Shown in pieces: positions 9,420 through 22,074 of a stretch of DNA of 64,000 nt; position 1 is the first letter of the stretch, and each line of letters starts with the position of its first letter. Origin of the DNA: Isoetes taiwanensis (lineage: Eukaryota > Streptophyta > Lycopodiopsida > Isoetales > Isoetaceae); assembly GCA_021234155.1 (NCBI GenBank), contig JAJEKV010000039.1:11547077-11611076 (forward strand), given 5' to 3'. Below the pieces are notes generated by a model, which was not told where the DNA came from, did not search any database, and was given only the letters and a program-made list of their open reading frames with translations. The translations under genes and the position numbers were made by a program.

Positions 9420-9560
9420 TTAAACTAAATGTCGGACAATTGCGACAGATTGGTTTAGGGCAATCGCGACAGATTGGTGACGACACGGATTGGTTTAGGG
9501 CATTGACGACAGATCGATTGACGACACGGATTGACGACGCGACGGCCGCACCTGCATCAT
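9420..9560. repeat. short imperfect repeats of GACAGATTGG / GACGACACGGATTG
   Basis: Alternating copies of TTGCGACAGATTGGTTTAGG and GACGACACGGATTG occur within about 120 bp. They look like slipped duplications immediately upstream of a cleaner 24-bp repeat. Confidence 0.6.
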
Positions 9561-9590
9561 CGCACAATCTTCAGCTAGCATCGATTAATC

Positions 9591-9662
9591 CGACATTTAG
9601 TGATCTGGATTGTTCGACATTTAGTGATCTGGATTGTTCGACATTTAGTGATCTGGATTGTA
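9591..9662 (+). repeat. 24-bp tandem repeat, three copies
   Basis: Three consecutive copies of a 24-bp unit starting CGACATTTAGTGATCTGGAT, the last differing in its final bases. Because 24 is divisible by three, an open frame passes through (TFSDLDCS repeated), but nothing else suggests that it is translated. Confidence 0.9.
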
Positions 9663-10329
9663 GCATCGATTGTTCAGCGGATGCATCAGGATCGTTTGTC
9701 AGGTGACTGATCTTCTGGCGGATCGTTCTTTTCTGATCTTCTTGTCAGGTAACTGATCTAAACATCTCATCCAGTTCTTTTTTTATCCAAGACGACAATA
9801 GATTTGCAGTCAGGTCTTGAGAGAGTTTTCTTTAGATACTGTTGGTTTAGTTCCCAATTCATTCCCATTTTTCCTCTTCCACAGATATGCATCCTCTTCA
9901 TCTCTTGCATAAGCTTATGTGTCCATAATACGAATCTTCTTATCAATTCCATAAGCTACAGTGCCAATGAATGAAAGGTAATGGCCATATATAGTAACTA
10001 AAACAAGAAACAACATCTCATGGTAGAGTTGGATATCTACTGCAGAGTTGTGAAGTCTGGCTATAAGCAAAAAGCACCCTGGAAAAATACTCCAATGCCA
10101 GATTTTGGTTTAAAATCAGAGAAGAATATGTCAAACAACTAGAAAAGCAATTAATATGTGTGCCTTCATCTGAAAATGCCATCTTCTAAGTTCTTTGGGA
10201 TCTACAAGATAATCATATAATACTAAGAAGGAGGTGATTGAGTGAGCGAACATCATTTGACTATAACTATGGCGGTTATTTTATCTTATTTATCTTATTA
10301 TTTTATCTTATTTATTCATTGATGCATTG
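9663..10329. other. no gene recognised
   Basis: Mixed AT-rich sequence without supported coding text. TTATCTTATTTATCTTATTA-type short repeats lie just upstream of the transposase-like ORF. Confidence 0.4.
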
Positions 10330-11633
10330 ATGGCTAGTGAAAGTGATGAGGGCGGCGACAACAACAATGAAGATGAATCGGTGGGAGGAAAAAGTATAAA
10401 TGTGGTTGTTTCAAATGTAGGGGTAAATCGGTTTGTAGATCCACGTTTTCTGATCATAAAAAGCAATTTATGTTAGACAATTTAAACTTAAATGTTATAG
10501 AGGATGTTGGGCTAGGGATATCAGCAGACCATTTAGTAGAACATGCCCATGAAAGTGCTTCAGTAGATGTTCAAACAGATTTTGATGAGGCAGTTGAGGT
10601 AGAATCAGATGAATATGCTCTTGAGAGTTTTGGAGAACAGGAAGACTTAGAACAGGGGCTGTTTTCAAATGTTATGCTTGAGCAAGGGCTTGTACAGAAG
10701 ATTCTCATGCTAAGAGAAATATTTCAATCTAGCCATTTATCTACCAAGTACCAGGAACAAGTTTTGAAGTTGTTTCAAGATATTGGGAAGCCGGTTCAAC
10801 GAGTTGAAGACGCTTCCATTGATCTTCTACCAACACTCTCGACAAGGTTATGTAGGATGCATGGGTAAGTATACAATGTTTTTCATAAAAATTGAGCATT
10901 TGCCAAAAGGGAGAGGTGATATCCATCTTCAGAATGATCCATCTTCATAATGGCTTGTTTCTAAGTTACAGGACCTATGTTAACATGTAAATATATGCTA
11001 ACATTTTCAAGACATGGTTGTGGGCATAATATTTTGCATATTTGTGACTCCGACTCCCTAGACTTAGGACCATGTCTAAGCTCTAGACCATGTGGGTCAA
11101 GAAGTAAGTGTGCACTAACATGTTGATTCTAGTGCATATGCATGTGTCGCGATCAACAGGCTTCCACATCGTGACTATATGGAGCCTAGGACCAAAGGTA
11201 AATTGCAAAAATAATGCTTGGCATTATTCTGGTAAGCAAGCCTAGGCAAGACCATCTATACTGGATTGGACTTTGTACTAGGCAAGACCATCTGTTAATT
11301 TGATATATATGGGTTTTGATATGCAGTAAATTTGATATACTTTAAGTTTGCATGGATTATTTAAATAATATATGAACGAGCTAGTGGACATAGAATTTGT
11401 AGTACAAATATTTTAGTTATAGATGTATTTTACAAATATTTTACTAAGTATTGATGTATGATTTTGTAGGTAACATCTTTTGTACAAGCTTCTAAGATAT
11501 GGAGTTTGTTACCCCGCATTGCTGATGGTTATAAGCAGCTCATGGAAACGAAGGGGATAATTGTGTCCTCAAGGTTCACAGAGTCATTTAAGAGGTTGTT
11601 TTGGCGTGGGGAGATCTGTGAAGATCTGTGAAA
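10330..11633 (+). pseudogene. CACTA/EnSpm-like transposase N-terminal relic
   Basis: An ATG at 10330 gives MASESDEGGDNNNEDESVGG. One base of frame change near 10385 then leads into KKYKCGCFKCRGKSVCRSTF followed by SDHKKQFML. The C-x-C-x2-C ... ST-x3-H layout is the short zinc-binding motif often found at the start of tnp2-type (EnSpm/CACTA) transposase proteins. The frame stays open to 10866, with an acidic segment and ILMLREIFQSSHLSTKYQEQ, and ends at a GTAAGT donor. A further stretch at about 11470-11630 (SKIWSLLPRIADGYKQLMET) after a TTGTAG acceptor could be a second exon. No DDE core was recognised downstream, so only the N-terminal part remains. The family call rests on the zinc motif and is tentative. 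Confidence 0.4.
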
Positions 11634-12750
11634 AACCTAGGTATGTTATGCACCCAGATGTAGGCGCTAGATTTAACCCTAATGCAGGTTTCACACAGTT
11701 CTATCTTCTTCTTGGATTCCTGTAAGCAGAGGTCGATGTATGAAAAGCATTTGTGTTTGTACAAGTAATCAACAGATTGTTGGTTCATTGGCATTTGCTG
11801 GTCCTCCTGTATATCATTCATGGCCCTATTTTTTTTGTACCACAAAGATGATAATTAAAGCACATTCATAGCACCACCGTATATTAGCCAGACTTGTTGC
11901 TACTATTCTTTTGTGTCCTGGCCTTGCCTGTTGTCTCCATACCTAACACACAAGCTGCAGCCAATGTGTATTACTTATTGCATTATTGATTTATTTGATT
12001 GCTAAATGGAAGAAGACATCTATAAATTTTGAGTTGGTGGCACGATCTATTCGTCAGCTCGGCTCAAGATGTTGGTTTAGAGACTTCACATGGATCCTAC
12101 AAATACAGTTAGATTATTTTCTTTTTTCTCGGTGGGCATACCTAGGATCAAATCCTAGGGGGCACTTTTACTATTACCTATTTGTTTTAATAAACTATAC
12201 GTCCACTCATTACTCTTAATGTATATTCTAATCACAAGAATCTGGTGTTCCAGTGTTCCTTGGGGCTAAACATGCGTCATTTTATTGTCATCGTATTGGC
12301 CCTTAAAGTTTACATAGGTTTGCTAACCTTCCTTCCTTCCTTTTATTAAAGCCCGAAGGGCCCCAATTTTTTTTTTAATATATAATAAGCAATACATAAC
12401 TACCATTAACATTAATTAAGACAAACCATTAAATCCAACAGTTTTAAATCAAAATCCCCCTGAAACCCCTTTCAATTTTGGTGCGTATTCACACGGGGGG
12501 TGGCGTAGGGCAGTGAGAGCCCCTAAAATCATATAATACATGTATAAAATCAACACCATTTAGTACATGGCCTCAAACCTTATAGTATTTTGCAAACCTT
12601 GATATACAGTATACCAAGACTTGTACAAGCATACCCCTCAAATAAGGATCGTTGTCTACAGTCTAGATCGAGGAATAAAGGGCAAATATGCCCATCTAAC
12701 AGCTCTCGATGCCCGGAGTTTTAACACAAAAATAGAGCAATGTTTGTTTT
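11634..12750. other. no gene recognised
   Basis: AT-rich, with a (CCTTCC) run followed by GCCCGAAGGGCCCC and a T tract near 12330-12375, which looks like a retroelement or MITE boundary. No coding text recognised. Confidence 0.4.
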
Positions 12751-12754
12751 AGCA

Positions 12755-13565
12755 CTATTGCAAACGGGAGCAAAAGAAATATTCCCCAATGATTTTCTTT
12801 TTTTGTCTAAAAAGGATTAAATTCAAGTAGAAAAAAAGAGCACATTTAAAATTGGAAGATGAAATTTTCATATCATATACAAAACTTATTGTTTTTTTTA
12901 AGACTCGGTTATGTACAAACATATGAGGAGTGATGAGTGAGGGATCAAGAACATTATCATATTTGTTTATATTATCTTCATCACCTTCACTTCGTCCACT
13001 GTCAATTGAGGAAATGCTTGAGTTATCTTTCTCGTCACTATCAACAGATGGTAATAGATCGTCTTCACCACTCAACTTCTTCATTTTCCTCCTCGTAATT
13101 ACATGCTTTCTTCAGCAAGTTGATCGCGTCACCTGGCGTAGGCGATTGTCAAATTTTAGTTTGAAATCACAACACAGTATACGAACTTCTTTTATGTTTA
13201 GCTTATCTCTACAACCAGCTTTCTTGGCTTTCTTCCCCTTTTCTTGACGTCTCATTTCTAACTCGTACCTTCCCCCGAAGGCGTTCACTATACGTGTAGC
13301 AAGCCAATGAACCATGGGTTTAGTCACTAACCCTTCATCTTTGATTGTATCAATTACTCTTGCCATCCAAAAAGGTCGACCTTTGTCACCATTCTCAGTT
13401 GAAAGAGCAATTAGCATGCCTTTTGCAATTTTTGTGACATTTCCAGGAGTCTCATTCTTGCGTCTTGATCTGAAATACATGATGCACTCTTCCCCTACTG
13501 AAAGTGCCACTGTAGCATTGCTAGGACCTGCTTGGTTCTAGGGTTGATCGAAGGTGTTAGGCCAT
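12755..13565 (-). pseudogene. transposon protein C-terminal domain, copy 1
   Basis: On the minus strand, from about 13510, the frame reads VGEECIMYFRSRRKNETPGN, then KIAKGMLIALSTENGDKGRP, FWMARVIDTI, VHWLAT and GRYELEM. A second copy of the same protein lies at 40355-40881 (plus). The pattern of a short beta-rich module with FW-x-A-x-(V/I)-x-D and HW resembles the small chromo/SH3-like module placed near the end of several plant transposases. The tail is acidic and ends VLDPSLITPHMF. Compared with the second copy there are two frame changes around 13080-13130 (INLLKKACNYEEE is out of frame here) and an in-frame stop near 13530. Function is not known; it is a relic of a repeated element. Confidence 0.55.
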
Positions 13566-13802
13566 TCAAAAGATTTCTGCAACTGCCTTAGACTTAGGTT
13601 CTGAATCACAATCTTTTATTCAAGAAAGAAACTTCTCCACCACATTTATTTTTCTTCTAGGAAGTACTTAAAGCCCACGGAATTTTTCAATGGCTTGTAG
13701 GGATGTCACTGGGTTACTTTTCTTAAGCTTTGACCCTTGCGGATTTTTTAGAGGAAGTTGCTACACACCTGCTACCAAGCTAGTGTTTGGAACATGTTTG
13801 AT

Positions 13803-14351
13803 CATTAGGGTTTTTTTGAGATTAAAAAAGGACCTTCAAAACATGCCAACTAAGCCAAATGAAGATAAATGAACTACCAATCAGAAATCAGAGCCTGACG
13901 GGTCCAGTCAGCAAAACTGTTATAACTAACTCACTGGATCACATTTTCTAGCATAACTATTGATAGAAAAGTCCAAATGAGTTCTCGTTTAGTGCAATAG
14001 ATAGATCTCGTTGAGATCTTTCCAATCTTAGGTGCTTTGCATATATTTCAACCACTTATGATTGTCAAAACTCCAAAAAATATGGTTTTTACCATTTTTT
14101 ACTATCCTACGGGGCTAAAAGATATGCAAACCACCCAAGGTTGGAAAGATCTCAATGAGATCTATCTATTGCACCAAACAAGAGCTCATTTGGACTTTTC
14201 TATCAACACTTATGCTAGAAAATGTGATCCAGTGAGTTAGTTATAACTGTTTTGCTGACTGGATTACCAGTTCTGTTTTCTGATTGGTAGTTCATATAGC
14301 TTAGTCAGTAGTTCTTAGAAGGCCCTTTTATGATCTCAAAAATCCCTAATG
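13803..14351. repeat. 549-bp foldback (long inverted repeat)
   Basis: The left arm (13803-14047) and right arm (14119-14351) are inverted copies of each other at roughly 85 percent by eye. Examples are GAACTACCAATCAGAAA at 13871 with its complement ending at 14294, and TTATAACTAACTCACTGGAT paired across the centre. Only about 70 bp separate the arms. An RNA of this region would form one long hairpin. It may be a foldback/MITE or a small-RNA-producing locus. No clear target duplication was seen at the outer ends. Confidence 0.8.
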
Positions 14352-15785
14352 GAAGCGCAATCCCTCTGTTGGGCTCTAATCTTTTGTTGTGGTATACCTT
14401 TTCCCATGCAAAAAACTTTCTCCATTCTTCAAGTAAAACTGATATGGTGTTGAAAAGTAAGATTATTCAACTTGTTCACAGCTCGTTCTCTGGTACCACA
14501 TTAGAAAAAAAAAAATATTCTCTAAAATTAGCAGTCTCCTTTAGAAGCTCAATTACTGTTAAAGGAAATGGATCGGGAGCTCGAGGAAGATCGAAGAGAA
14601 GATATCGATGGCGAGAGAGCTCAGAGCAGCAGCTATAAAAACACCACTTCCTGCCATCCAGGAGCCCATTTCGGTCGTCCAGAAGGCTACGGAATCAGCT
14701 GCTACAGGTTTTTATCATGCCCTTTGTTTTTTATTTAAATGCAAAGTCTATAGCTTAAACACTAGCAAGAAGCATAAGACCTAGCTTTTAAACCATAATT
14801 CCTCTCATTTTCTAGTATTTGAAATTTTAGTATAAAGATGGGTAATGAGACAAGTTTGAAATGGAGCTATTTTTGCTCAGTAGAGTCTCAGATTGCAGGC
14901 TTTTGCTTGATAGTCTCAGATTGCAGAGAATTATGTTTGCTTTGAAAAATTATAGATGGATTCTGAACTACAAAGTGCCTACTGTTATTTGGGACTTCTT
15001 TCTAGATTATCCTTATTTTTCTTTCATAAGCTTTATTACTGAACTCATAGAAAAGCATATTTAAAGAACTTATCAGTAATCTAAATATTAAAGCATATTT
15101 ATAGAAAAGCATATTTACTGAACGCCCATAACTTGTATATATGATTGTGGAATATCAAACAAATCCATCTGCTTGCCTTATAGTGTTTTGAAGGCTCATT
15201 AGTTATCCTTCTAATTGGAACTCTGAATATCTAGTCAACTGTGTCCTACTTTACTATTGTGCTCAGCTTGGCTCTGTCATGTTTAAAGCATGCACCAAAA
15301 ATTTGTACAAATGCAGGCTATTGCATACCTTGAACTGGATACCTTGGATATGGCTTCTATTGAATATCGTATGAACCTTTTCATCATTCTCTTCCTTGGA
15401 GCATACATAAGATCACAGACTGGGCATGCCTTATGTGAGAATTCTGCGGTCAACATCAAGAAAATATTGTTTCAAACCATATCTAGGTGCCCTGACCCCT
15501 TTTAGATTGTGGTAATTGTGGCAATACTTGCTTGTGTTTGCTGCGTCTTCAAATGCCTCTGTTGCTGTATTTAGGCCTTCTGCCAGATCCTTTGGCTTCC
15601 CTTATTCATTTTTGTACATGCATTTGTCCATTTCCCTGTATTGACTTAGCCTGCACAACATTATTCCTTGTATAAAATATTCAGAACAATTGTTGTTTGT
15701 TACATGTGATAGTATCACATGGCACTTGAATAATTTAGATATATTTCATATCCTCAATGGTTAAAGGGCCGGGCCAGAGCCAGTG
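14352..15785. other. no gene recognised
   Basis: Only short frames. A stretch at about 14560-14640 (GSGARGRSKRRYRWRESSEQ) is open but has no recognised domain. The rest is AT-rich and intron-like. Confidence 0.35.
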
Positions 15786-15788
15786 CAA

Positions 15789-16280
15789 TTAAAGGGCCTG
15801 GCTCTTGATTACTTTAGTGGAGGAGACAATGTACAGGAATGGAGTATGCTCAAGGCAGTCAAGAACAAGTTGTTGGAGTGAGTACAGATTGCCAATGGCA
15901 CCAGGAAGTGATGCAAGCTTGGGGCAACTACAAACATGGAGTTCCTTCAGTGATAGGAAACTCTCGATGGAACCTTGAATGCTAAACCACCGCAATTCAG
16001 GAAGACCTTCAATGCTAAGAAAATGTGTAGCTTGAATAGCTTGTAATTGTAATGCACAAAGACTTGAAAGAACCTGTAGCTGAAAAATCCTAGTTAGACT
16101 TACTTTCATGATCGTGGATCTTCAAATTATATTTCGAAAACAACAAATATATTTTGTCCATAGAACCTGATGTGCATTGAGCTGTGGAAGTGGGAGGAAG
16201 TTGTCAGATTGGAAGCAACCACGTATGTAATTGTGATGAATTTTGATTGGAGCTCTGGTCACAAGATCACGCTAAAGTTT
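15789..16280 (-). pseudogene. NB-LRR disease-resistance relic, LRR part
   Basis: NB-LRR proteins are intracellular immune receptors. After a ttttcag acceptor, the exon at about 15789-16079 reads LQVLSSLCALQLQAIQATHF, then GLPELRWFSIQG, SFLSLKELHVCSCPKLASLP and GAIGNLYSLQQLVLDCLEH. This is the L-x2-L-x-(L/V)-x2-C spacing of plant resistance-gene LRRs, three to four repeats. An upstream exon at about 16167-16270 reads RDLVTRAPIKIHHNYIRG and ends at a donor in LNAHQ. There is no room for a full LRR domain. Together with 16433-16738 it is one decayed gene on the minus strand. Confidence 0.6.
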
Positions 16281-16432
16281 TAGTGCTCAGATTATGCATA
16301 TTTAAGCATCCTTTACATTATGCTATATTTGATAACTAGATATAGGTAATTTATCTAACGAGGTTAAGACTTCGGATTCAGTAGAATGCCATGAACTACT
16401 TTGCTGTATGATGGATAATATCCACTGCATAA

Positions 16433-16738
16433 TCAATATGTTACTAAGTAACAAGTCAATGAATAAGCTAAACTTACATGCTTGTAGTAGGTCAAATTCA
16501 TTTCTGTTGCTATCTTGTCGGCAACGGTTACCAATAAGTCATGGCAATAGCATGTCTGAACCATGTGAGGAAGAAGAGAATAATCAAGGTTCATTTCCAG
16601 TAGACACTCCTGCAACAGAAACTCCATGATATCTTTCCCATCATCTAAAAGAGCAAGTCTTGCAACCTCAAGTGGTTGGCCATTCCAAAAAAGAGCCACA
16701 TCAACATCATGAAAGGCATATATGACATATTCAACAAA
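16433..16738 (-). pseudogene. NB-LRR relic, region before the LRR
   Basis: The minus-strand frame reads FVEYVIYAFHDVDVALFWNG, QPLEVARLALLDDG, FLLQECLLEMN and CYCHDLLVTVADKIATEMN. The last part corresponds to the K-x-H-D-L-(L/V) (MHD-type) end of the NB-ARC domain, where resistance proteins have the MHD switch; here the His-Asp is kept in CHDLL. A stop lies just upstream (about 16745), and no P-loop, kinase-2 or GLPL motif is present in the neighbourhood. It is therefore a fragment, in the same orientation as the LRR relic 150 bp downstream. Confidence 0.5.
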
Positions 16739-16759
16739 ACTTAGACTTATTCAGGTTTG

Positions 16760-19440
16760 ATGGAGAGCACTTCAAGGATGTCATTATAAGAATATATGTA
16801 TTGTTTAATTCTTCTTGATTGTTATAATATTTATAAATTTTAATTATAAAAGTTTATCTTTAAATTAAAATTATAATGGTTATCCTATTGTTTAAATTTG
16901 GTTTTTCCGGGGTTCCGAAAAGTTTTTGGTATTTTTTTGGAATTTGATTTCCTAAGATTTCAAGGGTTTTGGCGGCCGGATATTAATTCCGATTTGCCAA
17001 AAATCGGATGTTTTCTTTTCCTACGATGATTTTGACATTTTTTTTGCTTGGCTTATCGGATCCGAGGTCGAATTTCTTTCCCTTTCGGGCTGCATCGTGG
17101 CTTGCATGCCATCATTTCTCTAAGAGCTCGGCATCTTAGATTTTGTTAAAAATCCATTCTTCATGCTTCACTCTCCCTCTTGGCCGTAACTGGTATGTTT
17201 CGCTCCATTTGTTCAAGCATTATTATTTTTGGCATTCTTATGATAGCTTGCAGTCGTGATCTAGGCACACAGGTGGCTTGATGGATTCAGAGCTCCAAGT
17301 TGTGAGTTAGGGTTTGTTTTATCATGTAGTGTAAATAATAACCTGATCAGAGTTTCTTATTTATTTATTTTTCTCCGTGGAATACTTACTGGATGTGGAA
17401 TGCTACTATATTGGTATTATGGAGGCGAGAATGTTTGGATGTCATCATAGGTCTGCCATTTGAAGCAGGCTTCATAGCCCAGGCATGCATACGAAGTTGG
17501 AGATGGTGACGATTTGGTTTCCTTCAGACCTTCTGCAAAGAGATGGTACATATTCCATTACTATGCAATTCTGCTTTCGATTTGAGGTAAAACATGGGCG
17601 GAAGAAATTGTTCCTTCTCTTTATTAAATCGTTTTGTGCTATTCTAGATTCCAGCTTATATTTTACCAATGGATATCATCTTGCAGACTTGGTACTAAAT
17701 AAACGAATTTGGTATTGACTGGCATATTGCCAATTTGTTACTACAGAAAAACGTGCATGGATTCATTTGTTACAGGTAATCTTACCATTCTTTCTATTCA
17801 ATGTGTTTTTATAGTAAGAGTGGTAGAGGAAATTGTTAAGAATGTCTAGTAGGCGTGGCGATGTAGGAACTCTGTATAGTTGGTGACTATTGCTAATTCC
17901 TATAACTGGATATATTTCAGTCATGATTCTTACTCTTGCCACAAATGTTACAAGCCCAAACTCTAACCCTTAGTGGACCAAACAGCAAACACAATGATAT
18001 TATCTACTAAATAAAGTATTTGTTTGGCAGATGCAATAGTGGGCTAAGAGAATAGTGCCAGGATTTTCTATCAGTTCAGCATTTACTCCAACATTCCCAC
18101 TAGAATGCTTTTTGACATATGGGCGCCCCTTTTCTTCTATTTCTTGCTGAATCTTTTAGAACATGCCCTAATAGGAAATCTTTAGAAGATATTTGAAACT
18201 AAGTTCTGGAACTGCTGTTGGATTGATCGAAATGGAGCAAACGTTCAAGGCATTTTGGTCTTGAATCAGGCCATAACCTCAGAAGAATTACACGGTTTGA
18301 ATGCGAAGGTGCAAGATGGTGGAAGGCTCAGAAGAATCGCAGGATGCAAATGCAAAGGTGTATGGATGTGCATGGATGTCTGAAATGCAAAGGTGCATGC
18401 ATGTGCATGGATGTCTGAAGGTCAGTATTAGATCTGAAATCTTGAGAATAACGGGAACCCTCGGCGATTTAAGGCATTCCTGATCAAATTAAACCAAATT
18501 AAAGAATAAAGAACTGCCCAACATCCACAGGGGTGTAGGCATATATAGAATTTCTTTAGTCACTTTTCTTTTCTTTTTCCTTTCCTTACATGTTCGTTTT
18601 GGATGTCAGGCTATAGCTCATTCTGAGATGGTCTGCAAGCATGGCTATGGTTTGTAGTGCCGAGAATGGATTTTTGCAATAATTGTGGTCTGCAAGCACA
18701 GCTATGGTCTGTTGCCCTGCATGCAATAGTTCACATAACTCATGAAACTAGACTCTTTCTAAAACTATTTAAGGTATAGCGTGGTTTTTGTATGCTTCAG
18801 ATAGCGTGGTTTTCTTTATTTCTTTCTTTCGTCTTCAGATCAATACTTCTTTGTTGTTGTTTCTCTGTATGTTATCCATAGAATTTGAATTTGTCAGTTA
18901 TTTACATGCGTTCCATTTCTAACTTCCTTGGAGATGTCAATGATGCCCATGGGTTACATGGCGATAACATTGCTTATTGCTTATTACACAGGTGAATGAT
19001 GAGAAGCCCATCTATGAAAACAATGAGTACATTTTGTAGACTCAGCTATAGATGTTAAAACTGCTTATGGATGCCATTGCTTATTAAACAGGTAAAGGAT
19101 GAGAAATCCATTTATGAAGGTGTGGATGCCTTGATAATATTAATGTCTGTCCATTAATGTGGAACCAGACAGGAACGAGTAGATAGGAATGGCTTTGGAA
19201 GTTCAACTGTTGTGAGGTACATTCAAAGACTACTCATCTCTCGCTATGAATAATATCTTGAGAGTGGTTAAAGGGAGGAACTTATATTCTAAAGTTGTGG
19301 AGGCATGTAAAGTAGGTATTGATATTATTCATCTATGACAGCATAGAAAAGCTAGGTATGTAGAGTAGGCATTGACATTATTCATTAGTGCCATTGTAAT
19401 GTTGTGTCTTAGTTGTGTTACTTTGGAAGCGGATGCTAAT
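16760..19440. other. no gene recognised
   Basis: Long AT-rich stretch with spliced-gene-like texture but no coding text I can support. Near 18330-18420 the words GGTGTATGGATGTGCATGGA and TGTCTGAAATGCAAAGGTGC repeat, a small slipped duplication. Confidence 0.35.
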
Positions 19441-19448
19441 ATTGCATA

Positions 19449-19572
19449 GTTGAGATTCCAGTTATATTATAGAGATTCGAGAGCAAATTCATTGGTTTCA
19501 TGCACTTCAAATTCGAAGATCGGTTGCAAGGGATGGGTGCATATTGACATGCCTACAACATGCCATCTCATT
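19449..19572 (+). other. possible orphan exon
   Basis: Between a TTGCATAG acceptor and a GTAAGATC donor the frame reads LRFQLYYRDSRANSLVSCTS and CKGWVHIDMPTTCHLIE. The Cys/Trp pattern recalls zinc-binding parts of transposon proteins, but no neighbouring exon was found, so it is given with low confidence. Confidence 0.2.
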
Positions 19573-19577
19573 GAGGT

Positions 19578-22070
19578 AAGATCTTTGCTTTTCATTCTTT
19601 GCAGTCATATACAAGATCCATATACAAGATCGTTTGCATATAGTCTGCTTACTTTCAATATGTGTTTTAATGTTTGTTATTTGTTGTCATAATGCCTTTT
19701 GCAAGTTTGAGTGCTTACAATTCTTGATGTGTGGATGTAGTTGAGGTTTTGATTTTTTGTGGATAGGCTCATTGCCACCATCTGAGCGTAATATATCTGA
19801 CCTAGATTATGGAGCAGAGGGTGTATAGCAGGGCGGTCAGTAAATGGTATATATCATGATGTAGAGAATGGTGTTTTATTAGATTGCTCTCCTTCTATGC
19901 TGTATTTAGTGCTTTTTTCACCCTCCAGTGTACCCTGCATCTGCTTTTGCAGTTACACTTTGTGAAGACCTTTTCTTCAATATTGGCATTCAGCTCTTGA
20001 CACATGCAAGAGCTCTTGACACATGCAAGAGGTTGTATGGCTATTGGCTTTTATGTACAACTTGAATAGTTCGGCCATTAACATGGGCAAAACATAACCA
20101 GTTGTGTTTGGCATTCACGTTGGCTAGCAAGTTTACGACTTGGAGACAATTGTTGTTTGTCACATCTACCAATATCCTCTCCTTCAGAAGCAGTACTGTC
20201 TTTTTTCGAGACAAAAAGAACTCAAATAAACCAACCAAGTTGGGCATGGTTGAACAATTATGAGATGTGGAAAACAAACAAGGAGCCTGTTCTTGGCCTG
20301 CCACAACAATATGATAATAGAGTCAGGGTTATAAGTAATGGAAAATGGACCAGTAAGGATCCATAGTTTGATGTATATAAGTGGTCCTGCAAGTGAAGGT
20401 TGGCATAGACATAGAGCCATAGTGTTTATTTATAATAGAAGCCAGTGAGAAGAACATGCATGCCTTTTATAGCAGTTATTTGTTGATAGGTTAACGTGAT
20501 ACTTTAATGTGAACTATCTGTCTAATAACACATCAGTCTCCATGAATACCTTTTTTTCTTTGATCATTTCCTACCAAGAAACCCTTTATTTTAGTAGCAA
20601 CTTTCTATATAATGTCCTAAAATGCTAAATTTAATGCTTCTATTTAACTTCCAATGTCGAACGTAGTCATGGGCATATCTGTTCCAGTGTTATATTCAAA
20701 TCTTAATTAAAATCAAAACACCCAACAATCTTTATGGACACACATCGCATATCCATTCCAGCGTTGTATTCAAACCTTAGTTGTCTTCAAACCTTAGTTA
20801 AAATCAAAACACACGGCAATTTTTTATGGACACACATCATGCTTGCTATTGTTTTGCAAATATATATTGCTCTGAAAAATCTATTGAGGTCATTTACAAC
20901 TACACATCAAGAATACGGAAATTATCAATTGAGGTCATGTACAACTACACATCAAAAATACGAATCTGCTGAGGAATCAAACAAAAGAAAGACGAAAAAT
21001 GTACAAACACATTATGACTCCAAGGAACTGGATTTCATTTGTGAAGTATTGGCAAAGTATAATATTCAACTCTCCCATGTCATTACCAAGTTTCTAGCTT
21101 GCTACTCTCCCATGTCATTTACAAGTTTCTAGCTTGCTCTCAAATGGCAGACGACGATGACCCTTTCAAATTGTTACTAAAGTCCGGCAACGCCGGGCAC
21201 CATAACTAGTCAAAGAATAAAATTGCTTTTCTATCTAATTTTCACTTATAACTATTTAGGATTAGACATTTCAAGAATATAAAATTTCAATTTTCAATGA
21301 TTTAACAAATTTAAAATTTGGCAATCATAATTTCTAAATGAAACCTGATGTTGTGATAAGCGATTGACTTAAAACTATTATGAGAATTTTCACAATTTAC
21401 AAAATTTTATACTTTTAAAATAAGAAAAGTTTTAGGTTGAGTTTATTATTTATTAATTTTTAATATATTATATTCCATCAAAAATAAACTATTCAATAAT
21501 TATTATTAAAAAATAAACGTATTCAATTTCAATCTAAAATTATCTTCTTTAAATATTTAAAATAAAATTACATTTTAATCATATAGAGTTTATCTTATAT
21601 GAGAATTTATTTCTAAATGGATTAAAGTGAATATTAGTTTAGAAAGCAATTTTATACTTTGTATAATTTCCATCATACTTTTGATCTAAAAATAAATTGA
21701 ACAAATTATTAAAATCAATAAAGTTAAAAATACGTATAATCTTATAATGGCATCCTTCAAGCATACCTATTAGATTTAAATAAGTCCAAATTTTGCTAAA
21801 TATGTCATATATTCTTCCATATATGAAAAATATATTCATCAAGAAAATTATTTGTGACAAACTGCTTCTTTTGATTTGGGAGTCCACTTGAGCAAAGGAA
21901 GTAGTGACTAACTCCCAATTCTCTGAGCAGAAAGACTAGCGGAAAGACCATTGCCTCGCATGTGGTATGTAAGGAATGCCAAGCCAGAAGAACGAAATCG
22001 TCAACAAAGGATGATTAAACTGATGAGATCAATGTCTGTCCGGAAGTTTCAAAATGAAGATTTGCAAGAG
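19578..22070. other. no gene recognised
   Basis: AT-rich DNA, strongly so at 21290-21900. At about 20880-20950 the motif GAGGTCATTTACAACTACAC occurs twice in direct order, and AAGTTTCTAGCTTGCT is doubled near 21090-21140. No supported gene. Confidence 0.35.
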
Positions 22071-22074
22071 AAAT

